From Roseimaritima multifibrata (GTDB lineage Bacteria; Planctomycetota; Planctomycetia; Pirellulales; Pirellulaceae): a stretch of DNA of 64,000 bases. The notes under the pieces are model-generated. The model saw only the letters and a program-made list of their open reading frames with translations. It was not told where the DNA came from and searched no databases. Below, piece by piece: positions 1-8,905 of the stretch (position 1 is its first letter; each line of letters begins with the position of its first letter). The stretch is from the NCBI RefSeq assembly GCF_007741495.1, contig NZ_CP036262.1:5642001-5706000 (forward strand), read 5' to 3'. The position numbers and the translations under genes are program-made.

Positions 1-1
1 A

Positions 2-700
2 GCGGGAACCTCTTTGAGCGTTTTCCAGTGCCCCAGTGCGACCGGCACGCGGACGGTGGAAGACAGTGGCGTGGCGCTTGGCGTCGCGGACTACACAACC
101 CCTCGCGTCCCTGCGCTGCGTCCAGTCGGGCACCCCCTGTATTACCAGAGTGGTGAGCCTCAAATGCAATTCAGCACTGCGATGACCCCCGCCTCGGGAT
201 CACGAAATCGCAATCCGCTGAATAAAGGTGGTAAGGCTAGAGACATCACCGATGGGTTAAGCAACACGATGATGTACTACGAATGTGTCGGTTCGCCCGA
301 ACTCTTTGTCCGAGGAAAAGTCGCGGCCTTGACCGGGGGTGCGAGCCTTGCATGGGCAGGTCGCGGGGACGGCGTCAAAATGCGTGCTTACGCTTCTGAC
401 AACCTAACAGCCGATACGTCGGGATCGAATCGGGGCCTGTCGTCGTCGGGCGACCCGACGATGCCGGACACGCCGACGGACTGTTCGGCATCCAGTGCCT
501 GGGAAGCGACGATCGACACCTGTGGGAACTACAGCGTGATGAACCACACCAACAAAAGCCAACCCTACAGTTTCCACTCAGGAACCGTGAATGTCGGCAT
601 GTGTGATGGTTCTTCGCGGTCGCTCAGCGAGACCGTTGACATCGGCGTTTTCCTAAACTTAATGCTCCGCAACGACGGCCAGGTTCTGGGCGAATACTAA
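2..700 (+). CDS. DUF1559 domain-containing protein, C-terminal part (5' cut by window edge)
   Basis: The reading frame is open from base 2, so the gene begins outside the window; about 233 residues are visible. The first visible residues, VFQCPSA, match the cysteine-proline motif that sits mid-protein in DUF1559 proteins. The DITDGLSNT motif follows, and the end has the H-x9-DG hallmark ([13 protein letters not shown]) and a typical LMLRNDGQ tail. DUF1559 proteins carry an N-terminal pilin-like methylation/cleavage motif and are hugely expanded in planctomycetes. They are thought to be exported, pseudopilin-like surface proteins of unknown role. The N-terminal motif is not visible here. A hairpin with a T-run follows the stop, so it is probably the last gene of its transcript. 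Confidence 0.88.
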   Translation, partial: AGTSLSVFQCPSATGTRTVEDSGVALGVADYTTPRVPALRPVGHPLYYQSGEPQMQFSTAMTPASGSRNRNPLNKGGKARDITDGLSNTMMYYECVGSPELFVRGKVAALTGGASLAWAGRGDGVKMRAYASDNLTADTSGSNRGLSSSGDPTMPDTPTDCSASSAWEATIDTCGNYSVMNHTNKSQPYSFHSGTVNVGMCDGSSRSLSETVDIGVFLNLMLRNDGQVLGEY

Positions 701-732
701 CGGACCTCCTTTCATTCGGTCGGAGGGTTTTT
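701..732 (+). terminator. Rho-independent terminator after the DUF1559 gene
   Basis: CCTCC (705-709) can pair with GGAGG (722-726), or GACC with GGTC, and a run of five T follows at 728-732. It lies directly behind the DUF1559 stop codon and 50 bases before the next gene. The stem is short, so the call is moderate. Confidence 0.5.
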
Positions 733-782
733 GCGAATTCCTCCGACCAGCAGCCTCCCAGAGCTTCGACATCCCTACTGAC

Positions 783-1406
783 ATGAATCCGCCTGGACAA
801 ATTCGGCGCAGCTTTTGGCTGCGTACCATGATTCATTGGCACTGGATCAGCTCTGCGATCTGCCTGGTTGCAATGATCGGTTTTTCGGCCACCGGGATCA
901 CGCTAAACCATGCATCGCAGATCAGCGTAGAACCTTCGATCGACAATCGAAACCGAAGCATCCCCGAAGCCTTTCGATACGATTCATTTCCCGACACCCC
1001 ACCGGAAAACGCTCCGTTACCAGCCGAACTTGCCGCGTGGTTGAGCAGCGAACTAGCCGTTTCCATCGGTTCCCAGCCTGCCGAGTGGAGCGAAGACGAA
1101 ATCTATTTATCGCTGCCTCGACCTGGTGGAGACGCATGGCTGAGCATCGACCGAGTCAGCGGCGACCTGGAATTCGAACGAACCGATCGCGGCTGGATTT
1201 CCTACTTCAACGACCTTCATAAAGGGCGGAACACGGGCCCCGCCTGGAGCTGGTTCCTAGACGTTTTTGCAATTGCCACGTTGGTCTTCTGTTTCACCGG
1301 GCTGGGATTGTTATTCCTTCACGCCCGTCAACGGAAATGGACATGGCCTTTGATTGGCCTGGGACTGGTCATTCCATTGCTATTGGCCTTTTTGTTTATC
1401 CACTAA
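783..1406 (+). CDS. PepSY-associated TM helix protein
   Basis: A 207-aa inner-membrane protein. The first transmembrane helix (about residues 17-38) lies in an [11 protein letters not shown] context typical of PepSY-associated TM proteins, and two further helices sit near 157-178 and 186-206. The segment between them (about 40-155) is probably periplasmic and holds a short PepSY-like region. This family travels with DUF2271, DUF4198 and flavodoxin-reductase genes next to siderophore receptors in many Gram-negatives and is linked to reductive iron uptake. The next three genes complete that set, on the same strand with gaps of 22-100 bases, so an operon starting here is likely. Its histidines could bind haem, but I cannot show that. 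Confidence 0.82.
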   Translation: MNPPGQIRRSFWLRTMIHWHWISSAICLVAMIGFSATGITLNHASQISVEPSIDNRNRSIPEAFRYDSFPDTPPENAPLPAELAAWLSSELAVSIGSQPAEWSEDEIYLSLPRPGGDAWLSIDRVSGDLEFERTDRGWISYFNDLHKGRNTGPAWSWFLDVFAIATLVFCFTGLGLLFLHARQRKWTWPLIGLGLVIPLLLAFLFIH

Positions 1407-1436
1407 CCAACCCTTTCTTCAACCGATTTAACAGCC

Positions 1437-1967
1437 ATGAAACGCTTTGCCTATATCGCTGCGATCCTGTTCCTTTGCAGTGGTTCGACAGCAACGATTT
1501 CCAACGCCGAAGAGATGGAACTGAGCGTTGAAATTCCCCAGCTGAATGTCTCGGAATACCATCGCCCTTACGTCGGGATTTGGATCGAAGATTCCAAGAA
1601 CCAACACGTTCGCAATCTGGCGGTCTGGTATCAGATGCGAGAGGGCAAAGAAGGACATGGCACCAAGTGGTTGCCAGACCTTCGGCAGTGGTGGCGAAAA
1701 TCGGGCCGCACCTTGGACGTTCCCGTGGACGGCGTCACCAGTGCAACGCGTCCGGTCGGCAAACAGACTCTAACTTTCACCGACTCCGATCCACATTTAA
1801 AGGGACTGGCTGCCGGCAATTACACGCTGGTTGTCGAAGCAGTGCGTGAAGTTGGCGGACGCGAGATGATCAAAATCCCGTTCACCTGGCCCGCTTCCGC
1901 CTCTCAACAGGCCTCTAAAAAAGGTAGCCGCGAACTGGGGATGGTGGAACTTTCCATCAAGCCTTAA
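1437..1967 (+). CDS. DUF2271 domain protein, exported
   Basis: A 176-aa protein with a signal peptide (MKRFAYIAAILFLCSGSTAT, then SNAEE). The mature part has the DUF2271 pattern: an immunoglobulin-like beta segment with YVGIWIED, VRNLAVWYQ, WLPDLRQWWRKSG and VDGVTSATRPVG. DUF2271 proteins are predicted periplasmic and have no proven biochemical role. They occur with PepSY-TM and DUF4198 proteins in iron-responsive clusters. The gene begins 30 bases after the PepSY-TM gene, which supports co-transcription. A scaffold or metal-handling role in the periplasm is inference from context only. Confidence 0.85.
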   Translation: MKRFAYIAAILFLCSGSTATISNAEEMELSVEIPQLNVSEYHRPYVGIWIEDSKNQHVRNLAVWYQMREGKEGHGTKWLPDLRQWWRKSGRTLDVPVDGVTSATRPVGKQTLTFTDSDPHLKGLAAGNYTLVVEAVREVGGREMIKIPFTWPASASQQASKKGSRELGMVELSIKP

Positions 1968-2066
1968 TCCCACCAACCGCTCCGCACTCTTCAAGAAAGT
2001 GCAAGCCATCCAGGCGACCGCCTGATTCACTTCCTCGATTCCAATTCCTTACAGGATTTAAAGACA

Positions 2067-2873
2067 ATGAAACGTGCATCGATCTTAGCAGTGTTGTTTG
2101 TGGTTGCCTTGCCGCTAATCGCCTCGGCCCACAAGGTCTGGATTCGCCCCTCCCAAACGGTTCTCTCGGGCAATGATCCATGGGTTACCTTTGATGCCGC
2201 GGTATCGAACGACCTATTCTTTTTCAACCACTTCCCGCTACGCCTGGACAACTTGGTCATTACCGCCCCCGATGGCAGCCAAGTCGAAGCCGAAAACCAA
2301 GCGACCGGAAAGTACCGCAGCGTTTTTGACCTACAGCTAGCCCAACAAGGCACCTACCGCGTCTCCGTCATCAACGACGGACTCTTCGCAAGCTGGGAAG
2401 CCGACGGAGAACGCAAACGTTGGCGTGGATCCGTCGACGCGTTTGCCAGCGAAGTTCCAGCCAATGCAACCAACCTGAAAGTGACTCAAAACTTTAGCCG
2501 CGTCGAAACCTATGTCACCAACGGGCAACCAAACGACGCCGCCCTGAAACCATCGGGCAAAGGGATTGAATTGATTTCGCTGTCTCATCCCAATGACCAG
2601 TACGCCGGCGAAGAAGCACGCTTCCGGGTCCTGGTGGAAGGCAAACCAGCGGAAGGCCTGGAATTCGAAATCATTCGAGGCGGAATTCGCTATCGCAACG
2701 CTCAAGAAGAAACCCTGGTAACCACCGACGCCAATGGCGAATTCGCCGTGACCTGGAAAGAACCAGGCATGTACTGGTTGGAAACATCCAGCTCCGACGA
2801 AAAAACGACGGTTGCGGAAGCCAGTTCACGCCGCTTGAGTTACGTAGGAACGCTAGAAGTCCTGCCTCAGTAG
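2067..2873 (+). CDS. DUF4198 domain protein, exported
   Basis: A 268-aa protein with a signal peptide ending near LIASA; the mature protein starts AHKVWIRPS, a usual beginning for DUF4198 proteins, where an N-terminal histidine often binds a metal. A GH25/NikK-like beta-sandwich region follows, and the C-terminal third ([25 protein letters not shown]) resembles an Ig-like module. Some DUF4198 relatives are periplasmic nickel or cobalt uptake components; those beside PepSY/DUF2271 genes are tied to iron. The start is ATG with AGGA a little upstream. It is the third gene of the operon, 22 bases before the flavoreductase. Confidence 0.85.
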   Translation: MKRASILAVLFVVALPLIASAHKVWIRPSQTVLSGNDPWVTFDAAVSNDLFFFNHFPLRLDNLVITAPDGSQVEAENQATGKYRSVFDLQLAQQGTYRVSVINDGLFASWEADGERKRWRGSVDAFASEVPANATNLKVTQNFSRVETYVTNGQPNDAALKPSGKGIELISLSHPNDQYAGEEARFRVLVEGKPAEGLEFEIIRGGIRYRNAQEETLVTTDANGEFAVTWKEPGMYWLETSSSDEKTTVAEASSRRLSYVGTLEVLPQ

Positions 2874-2895
2874 CGTTAGTCACTGGATCAAGCCG

Positions 2896-4551
2896 ATGAC
2901 GGACAAGCCCCCGCTGAAGATCTCACCAGCCACCATCGGCAACGCTACGGCGTTGCTGTTGTTGGCCGGGGTCATGCTGCTATTCCTTCCCCTCACCAAG
3001 GGAAATTGGTGGATTGCATCCCCGCCTCAGGAACGCTGGTGGATCGCATGCGGGGTATTGATCCTTTATATCGGCCTCTGCCGTTGGTCTTTTCGCAAAC
3101 GCCCCAATCGACGCACTAGCGAATCCTTATCAGGCCGCGACCGCGAAGCCGTGCTGGTCGCCTACGCCAGCCAGTCGGGATTCGCCTATGAACTAGCCGA
3201 ACAGACCGCGAACTCATTGCGATCGGGCGGCATCGCGACGCACCTTGTCGCACTGGAGCAAATCAACCGGCAACAACTGGAAGAGGGAGGCAGGTTACTG
3301 CTATTAGCCAGCACCACCGGTGAAGGAGATCCCCCAGACCACACCCATTCGTTTGTCCGCGATGTTCTGGGCGATTCGGTAGACCTTGCCTCTTTAGAAT
3401 TCGGTTTACTGGCGATCGGCGACCGTGCCTACGAACAATTCTGTGCATTCGGGCATCGCTTAAATCAATGGCTGTGCGACCAAAACGCTCAACCGTTATT
3501 CGATTTGATCGAAGTCGACAATGCCGATCCGGTGGCCCTTCAACAGTGGCAAACCCAGGTATCCAAAACCTTTCAAACCACCAAGCAGGCAACCTGGCAT
3601 CCCGCCCACTGCGAACCTTGGGAATTAGCAAACCGAACGCACCTCAATCCGGGCAGTCCCGGCGGGCGTGTCTACCACATCGTCTTGCAACGCCGCGGCA
3701 ACGAACCTCAAACCTGGCAACCCGGTGATATCGCCGAAGTCACGCCAGTGCACGCTCCCCAGCGAATCGAAGGGCTTCTGCAGCAATTAGGTGAAGACGG
3801 GCAGGCTACCGTTGTCCACAACGGTCAAGAGTGCAGCTTGCGAACACGGCTGGCCGAATCCGAACTTCCAGACGTTACCGAGTGCCGAGGCCTGAAAGCA
3901 CAGGGAATCGCCGATCGTCTTCAACTTCAACCGTTAAAAAACCGGGACTACTCGATCGCTTCCATTCCCGCCGACGGACGACTGGAATTGGTCGTCCGAA
4001 AATTTGTCCGCAGCGACGGAAGCACGGGCGTATGCAGTGACTGGTTGTGCGAACAAGCGAACTTGCAGCAAACCATCCAAGTACGCATTCGTAGCAACCC
4101 CAGCTTTCATCCTCCCGAATTAAGCGTCCCTTTGATCCTGATCGGAAACGGCACCGGCATCGCGGGACTGCGAGGGCACATTAAGCACCGCTCAGCTTCC
4201 CAGCAGAGCGGCCGATCGACGGGGGACCTATGGCTGCTGTTCGGCGAACGATCTGCAGCGCATGATTTTCACTTCAAATCGGAAATCGAAAAGTGGCAAA
4301 ACCAAGGCGTTTTGGATCGTGTTGACATCGCTTTTTCTCGCGATCAAGAAGAACGCATTTACGTTCAGCACAAACTGTCACGTTTCGCGAACGAACTAAA
4401 ATCCTGGGTGGCGAGTGGGGCAGCGATCTACGTCTGCGGCAGCCAGCAGGGGATGGCTCCGGAAGTCGACCAAGTGCTCCGCGAGACATTAGGGGATGGC
4501 GAAGTCGATCGGATGTTAGCTTCGGGACGGTATCGCCGCGACGTTTACTGA
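2896..4551 (+). CDS. Membrane-anchored flavodoxin/NADPH reductase (sulfite-reductase-alpha-like)
   Basis: A 551-aa diflavin-type reductase. Two transmembrane helices come first (about 17-34 and 48-63), then a flavodoxin FMN domain (from about 86; AYASQSGFAYELA, and STTGEGDPPD near 140). A ferredoxin-reductase FAD domain follows (RDYSIASIP near 352), then an NAD(P) domain (LILIGNGTGIAGLRGHI near 415, and IYVCGSQQGM). It should carry electrons from NADPH through FAD and FMN to a membrane acceptor. With the PepSY-TM, DUF2271 and DUF4198 partners, a reductase for ferric iron or ferric-siderophore complexes is the likeliest role. The family is often annotated as sulfite reductase subunit alpha, but no sirohaem subunit is nearby, so sulfite reduction is unlikely. 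Confidence 0.85.
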   Translation: MTDKPPLKISPATIGNATALLLLAGVMLLFLPLTKGNWWIASPPQERWWIACGVLILYIGLCRWSFRKRPNRRTSESLSGRDREAVLVAYASQSGFAYELAEQTANSLRSGGIATHLVALEQINRQQLEEGGRLLLLASTTGEGDPPDHTHSFVRDVLGDSVDLASLEFGLLAIGDRAYEQFCAFGHRLNQWLCDQNAQPLFDLIEVDNADPVALQQWQTQVSKTFQTTKQATWHPAHCEPWELANRTHLNPGSPGGRVYHIVLQRRGNEPQTWQPGDIAEVTPVHAPQRIEGLLQQLGEDGQATVVHNGQECSLRTRLAESELPDVTECRGLKAQGIADRLQLQPLKNRDYSIASIPADGRLELVVRKFVRSDGSTGVCSDWLCEQANLQQTIQVRIRSNPSFHPPELSVPLILIGNGTGIAGLRGHIKHRSASQQSGRSTGDLWLLFGERSAAHDFHFKSEIEKWQNQGVLDRVDIAFSRDQEERIYVQHKLSRFANELKSWVASGAAIYVCGSQQGMAPEVDQVLRETLGDGEVDRMLASGRYRRDVY

Positions 4552-4913
4552 GGGACGCCCACGTCAAACACGTAGCGAACGCTCGCCAGAGCGTGGGCAG
4601 GCAGCCAATTCGTCGACAATCACTAAGTGACCGTTTCCCAGCGGGAGTGCCAAATCAGCGACGCGACGAGTACCGTCCGTGGCGATAACGGCAGCAGGAA
4701 CCACTGCCTGGCGAAGGTAGCGACGGCGATCACGAATCGATTTCGCGTCCCCCCAGTTCGAACGCGCGGCTTCCCCAATTCTGGCGGAACCGGCCAGCGA
4801 CATGACTCCCTGTCCCCAAAGTTGGCTTGGAGCGGTAGATTAGTAGGTATCCGCAGCCATGCTGGAATGGCTGCAGAACCGACGGTCCAATGGAACAGAG
4901 CGAATTACAAGTC
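4552..4913. other. Intergenic region before fumC, with a gene remnant and hairpin
   Basis: No convincing intact gene. On the minus strand 4803-4564 there is an open frame whose first 65 residues look protein-like (IGEAARSNW, YLRQAVVPAAVIATDG, LPLGNGHLVIVDEL) but which runs into the dispersed repeat at 4571-4600. It may be a decayed gene fragment of unknown origin. A perfect 8-bp hairpin (GCAGCCAT 4853-4860, ATGGCTGC 4867-4874) sits about 40 bases before the chosen fumC start and would lie in its leader RNA. Confidence 0.4.
4571..4600 (+). repeat. Dispersed GC-rich intergenic repeat, copy A
   Basis: CGTAGCGA followed by the core CGCTCGCCAGAGCGTGGGCA. The same core occurs inverted at 44110-44138, and a diverged copy lies near 15747-15774. 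The core contains the palindrome CGCTC/GAGCG and could fold into a small hairpin. All three copies are intergenic, so this is a family of short dispersed repeats rather than chance. Confidence 0.6.
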
Positions 4914-6338
4914 ATGACGGATTTCCGTACCGAACACGATTCAATGGGGGACGTTCAGGTCCCAGCCGATGCCTATTATGGGGCTCAAACCCAACGCGCT
5001 GTTGAGAATTTCCCGATCAGCGGCTGGCGTCTGCCCGCCGCGATGATCTCAGCAATGGGCTTGGTAAAACTCGCCTGTGCGACCGCCAACCGAGACCTCG
5101 GCAAACTGACCGGATCAGGGAAAAACCCACTAGACGATCAAGCTGTCGAGTGCCTTCTACAGGCGACCCGCGAAATCACCGAAGGAAAACTGGGCGATCA
5201 ATTTCCGATCGATGTTTTCCAGACTGGTAGCGGTACCAGCAGCAACATGAACCTAAACGAAGTGATCAGTAATCGGGCCATTGAAATCGCCGGTGGCGAC
5301 CGCTTGGCAGTCGAAAAACCGATTCATCCCAATGACCACGTGAATATGGGACAAAGTACCAACGATACTTTCCCCACCGCAATCCACGTGGCGGTAGGTC
5401 GCCAAATCCATTCCGATCTGATTCCTGCGTTGCAGAAATTGCACACAGCGCTGAGCGCCAAAGCGGCGGCTTGGGACAAAGTCATCAAGATCGGCCGCAC
5501 CCACTTAATGGATGCGACTCCGCTCCGACTTGGCCAAGAATTTGGTGGGTTTGCCCGCCAGATTGAACTATCGATCGAACGTGCCCAGCGTGCCGCCGAC
5601 GCGGTCATGGAACTGCCCGTAGGAGGAACCGCCGTAGGAAGCGGAATCAATACCCACCCTGAATTCGGCAAACGGGTTGCCGCCGTACTTGCCGCGGAAA
5701 CGGGTCTTCCGTTTGTGGAAGCGGTCAATCATTTCGAAGCGAACGCGCAGCGGGACGCGATCGTTGATTCCCACGGTAGTTTGAAGACAATCGCCCAGAC
5801 GCTGTTCAACGTGGCCAACAATATTCGCTGGCTGGGAAGTGGGCCTCGTTGCGGTTTCTATGAAGTCCAGATCCCGACCCGCCAGCCCGGCAGTTCGATC
5901 ATGCCTGGCAAAGTCAATCCAGTGATGTGCGAATCATTGATGCAGTTATCCGCTCGTGTCGTCGGCAATGATGGCTGCATCACGATGTCAGGAGCCGCCG
6001 GCGGTAATTTCCAATTGAACATCATGATGCCAGTAATGGCTCATACGATCCTGGAATCGATCCAATTGCTGGCAGCAGGTTCCGACGCGTTTGTTGAATT
6101 CTGCATTGAGGGAATGGAAGCCAACGTCGAATCATGCGAGGCGTCTGTCGAGCAAAGCCTGTCGATGGTCACCAGCCTTAACCCTTTGATCGGCTATGAA
6201 ACCGCGGCCAAATTGGCCAAAGAGGCCTTCGCATCGGGTGAAACCATTCGCGACCTTTGCCGCAGCAAAGGGATTTTGGATGAACAGGTCCTAAAGGACG
6301 CTTTGGATCCTTGGTCGATGACCGAACCGCAAGCCTAA
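4914..6338 (+). CDS. fumC: Class II fumarate hydratase (fumarase C)
   Basis: About 474 aa, normal for fumarase C. It reversibly hydrates fumarate to L-malate in the TCA cycle, in the cytoplasm, as a homotetramer without an iron-sulfur cluster. Diagnostic segments are TEHDSMGDVQVP at the N-terminus, GSGTSSNMN, the HPNDHVNMGQS region, GRTHLMDATP and the superfamily signature GSSIMPGKVNP. An in-frame ATG eight codons upstream (4890) would add MEQSELQV; I prefer 4914 because family members normally begin a few residues before RTEHDSMG. The M3 peptidase start lies 50 bases after the stop, so the two may share a transcript though their functions are unrelated. Confidence 0.96.
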   Translation: MTDFRTEHDSMGDVQVPADAYYGAQTQRAVENFPISGWRLPAAMISAMGLVKLACATANRDLGKLTGSGKNPLDDQAVECLLQATREITEGKLGDQFPIDVFQTGSGTSSNMNLNEVISNRAIEIAGGDRLAVEKPIHPNDHVNMGQSTNDTFPTAIHVAVGRQIHSDLIPALQKLHTALSAKAAAWDKVIKIGRTHLMDATPLRLGQEFGGFARQIELSIERAQRAADAVMELPVGGTAVGSGINTHPEFGKRVAAVLAAETGLPFVEAVNHFEANAQRDAIVDSHGSLKTIAQTLFNVANNIRWLGSGPRCGFYEVQIPTRQPGSSIMPGKVNPVMCESLMQLSARVVGNDGCITMSGAAGGNFQLNIMMPVMAHTILESIQLLAAGSDAFVEFCIEGMEANVESCEASVEQSLSMVTSLNPLIGYETAAKLAKEAFASGETIRDLCRSKGILDEQVLKDALDPWSMTEPQA

Positions 6339-6388
6339 CCCCCACTGCCTCAAGCGTTATTTCCGTCTATTTCCCCAGGAATGATTTG

Positions 6389-8563
6389 ATGACTAAACGC
6401 CCTCCCTGCTCACGGGCCGTTCGCATTCGCAAGTGCTTTCAAACCTCGCTTGCGTTGACATTCGTTTTATCTTCTGTTGTTTCTGCTGCACCGCCCAAAG
6501 AAGAAAACCCCGTGCCTGAATCGATCCCCATGCTGCAAGAATGGACCGGCCCCTACGGAGGCGTCCCCCCTTGGAACGAAGTCCGCCCAAGCGACTACAA
6601 CGCGGCCTTTGATGCTGCAATCGCTAAAGCGAGCTCCGACATCGACGCGATCGCAAACCAAAGCGAACCGGCGACGTTCGACAACACCATTCTTCGGCTG
6701 GAAGAAGCCGGCCAATCGCTGAACCGTCTGCAGTCACTGTTTGGGGTTTCGTCTTCGAATCTGAACCTGGGCCCCATCCCGGACATCGAACGTTCCGTCG
6801 TCCCTAAACTGTCAGAATACGAGGATAGCGTTACCCAAAACCAAGCCTTGTTCCAGCGAATCGCCACGGTTTTCGACAATCCAGATCCAAACTGGAGCAC
6901 CGCCCAGAAACGATTGGTCGATGACTATTACAAACAGTTCGTTCGTCAGGGTGCCAAACTAGACCGCGCCGACAAAGCCAAACTGTCGCAGATCAACAAA
7001 CGTTTGGCCCGGCTATTTACAGATTTCAGCCAAAACATCCTGGCTGATGAAGCCGGTTTCGTCACTTGGATCGAAGACGAAGATCGGCTTAAGGGGTTGC
7101 CGGAAAGTCTTGTTTCCGCGATGGCAGCGGCCGCCAAACAAAAGGGGAAAGAGGGCCAATGGGCGATCACCAACACCCGTTCCTCGATGGATCCCTTTTT
7201 GACCTATTCGGCCGATCGTGAACTGCGGGAAATCGTCTGGCGCAACTATTACAGCCGAGGCGACAACGGTGACGAACATGACAACAACGAAATCATCGCC
7301 GAAATCCTAAAGCTGCGAGCTCAGCGAGCAAAACTACTCGGCTACAAATCGCACGCGCACTGGCGTCTTGAACCACAGATGGCGAAGACTCCCGAAAATG
7401 CGATGGAGCTAATGCTAAAGGTATGGCCCAAAGCGGTTGCTCGTGTTGCCGAGGAAGTCGCCGACATGCAAGCGATCGCCGACGAGGAACTGGGTGCCGG
7501 AGCGATCGAGATCGAACCTTGGGACTATCGCTATTACGCCGAAAAAGTACGCAAAGCCAAATACGACTTGGACTTCAACGAAGTCAAACCATATTTGCAA
7601 CTGGATAAGCTGCGTGACGGCATGATGTGGGCTGCCGGTGAACTATACGGAATGCAGTTCAAACAAGTCCACGGACTGCCCGTTTTCCATCCCGATGTGA
7701 CCGTTTGGGAAGTGACCGATCCAGACGGAAAACTGATCGGATTGTGGTACCTCGATCCATACGCCCGAGAAGGAAAACGGAGCGGAGCCTGGATGACGGC
7801 CTACCGAATCCAGAAGAACATCGACAAACCGATCACCCCGATCGTTTCGAACAACTCCAATTTTGTCAAAGGTGCCGACGGCGAAACCGTGCTGATCTCC
7901 TGGGATGATGCCGTCACCCTGTTCCATGAATTTGGGCATGCCCTGCACGGGCTTTGCTCCGACGTTCAGTACCCGTCTCAAGCGGGAACTTCGGTCGCCC
8001 GCGACTATGTCGAATTCCCGTCACAGATCAACGAGCACTGGCTTTCGACCCCCGAAGTCCTTAATAAATTTGCAGTGCATTACGAAACGGGTGAACCGAT
8101 GCCGCAAGCTTTGCTGGACAAGATCGAGAAGGCGTCAACCTTTAACCAAGGGTTTGCAACCGTCGAATACCTGGCAAGTGCATTGGTCGACATGAAATTG
8201 CATCTTGTCCCAGACGGTGACATCGATCCAGACGCCTTTGAAAAAGAGACGCTTGAGGAACTGGGGATGCCATCATCGATCGTGATGCGTCACCGCACGC
8301 CGCAGTTCTCCCACATCTTCTCGGGCGACAGTTATTCCGCCGGTTACTACAGTTACCTGTGGGCCGATGCGTTAACCGCGGACGCTGCTGAAGCGTTTGA
8401 AGAAGCGGGTAGTTACTACGACAAACCGACCGTCAAACGTCTTTATGAAAACGTCATGTCGGTCGGCGACACCATCGATCCGGCGGCTGGATTCCAAGCT
8501 TTCCGAGGCCGAGATGTCGACACCGCAGCCCTCCTACGCAAACGCGGTTTTCCCGTCGAGTAG
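6389..8563 (+). CDS. M3 family metallopeptidase, exported (Dcp/oligopeptidase A type)
   Basis: A 724-aa zinc oligopeptidase. The zinc motif HEFGH is at about residues 513-517 (TLFHEFGHALHG), and the third ligand region DYVEFPSQINEHW lies about 25 residues later. The C-terminal part, FSGDSYSAGYYSYLWA, is typical of the Dcp/OpdA branch. A twin-basic N-terminus and hydrophobic stretch (LALTFVLSSVVSAAP) indicate export, so it probably cleaves short peptides in the periplasm. An open frame extends upstream to 6311 inside fumC, but ATG 6389 has AGGA eight bases before it and begins the signal peptide, so I take that start. Length matches the family. Confidence 0.93.
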   Translation: MTKRPPCSRAVRIRKCFQTSLALTFVLSSVVSAAPPKEENPVPESIPMLQEWTGPYGGVPPWNEVRPSDYNAAFDAAIAKASSDIDAIANQSEPATFDNTILRLEEAGQSLNRLQSLFGVSSSNLNLGPIPDIERSVVPKLSEYEDSVTQNQALFQRIATVFDNPDPNWSTAQKRLVDDYYKQFVRQGAKLDRADKAKLSQINKRLARLFTDFSQNILADEAGFVTWIEDEDRLKGLPESLVSAMAAAAKQKGKEGQWAITNTRSSMDPFLTYSADRELREIVWRNYYSRGDNGDEHDNNEIIAEILKLRAQRAKLLGYKSHAHWRLEPQMAKTPENAMELMLKVWPKAVARVAEEVADMQAIADEELGAGAIEIEPWDYRYYAEKVRKAKYDLDFNEVKPYLQLDKLRDGMMWAAGELYGMQFKQVHGLPVFHPDVTVWEVTDPDGKLIGLWYLDPYAREGKRSGAWMTAYRIQKNIDKPITPIVSNNSNFVKGADGETVLISWDDAVTLFHEFGHALHGLCSDVQYPSQAGTSVARDYVEFPSQINEHWLSTPEVLNKFAVHYETGEPMPQALLDKIEKASTFNQGFATVEYLASALVDMKLHLVPDGDIDPDAFEKETLEELGMPSSIVMRHRTPQFSHIFSGDSYSAGYYSYLWADALTADAAEAFEEAGSYYDKPTVKRLYENVMSVGDTIDPAAGFQAFRGRDVDTAALLRKRGFPVE

Positions 8564-8581
8564 GAAGGGCAAAATCGCAGT

Positions 8582-8902
8582 TCAGGCGTCGAAGTCGATG
8601 TGCTGTCCGGTGAAATCATCGTTCACACTTCGATGGGCATGGTCCGGTTCAGAGTCCTCTGAATCTTCGGCGCCGTCGTGATCTGCCTGATACAACTGCC
8701 GCCCATCGGCATCCCCGTCACTGGCGGGTGCATCTTTTTCGATTTCCGAAATATCCTGAGCAACCCCGCCGGGATTCTCCGCCTTTTGCTGAGCCGCAGC
8801 CGCGGCACTAGCCGTCGCATCGTTCTGGCCCGATTTTGCAGCCGCGCGTTGGGTCCCTGCAACCGCAGACACGGAGACAGGTGGAATCGGTTGAATATTC
8901 AT
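8582..8902 (-). CDS. Small acidic, low-complexity hypothetical protein
   Basis: A 106-aa protein without a recognisable domain. The N-terminus (MNIQPIPPVSVS) is followed by an Ala/Gln-rich stretch and a strongly acidic C-terminus (ISEIEKDAPASDGDADG, DHDGAEDSEDSEPDH). There is no signal peptide or membrane helix. Its ATG lies three bases after the stop of the AsmA-like gene on the same strand, the best argument that it is real and translated from that transcript. It may be disordered. The compositional bias means an incidental open frame cannot be excluded. Confidence 0.55.
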   Translation of the reverse strand: MNIQPIPPVSVSAVAGTQRAAAKSGQNDATASAAAAAQQKAENPGGVAQDISEIEKDAPASDGDADGRQLYQADHDGAEDSEDSEPDHAHRSVNDDFTGQHIDFDA

Positions 8903-8905
8903 ACT

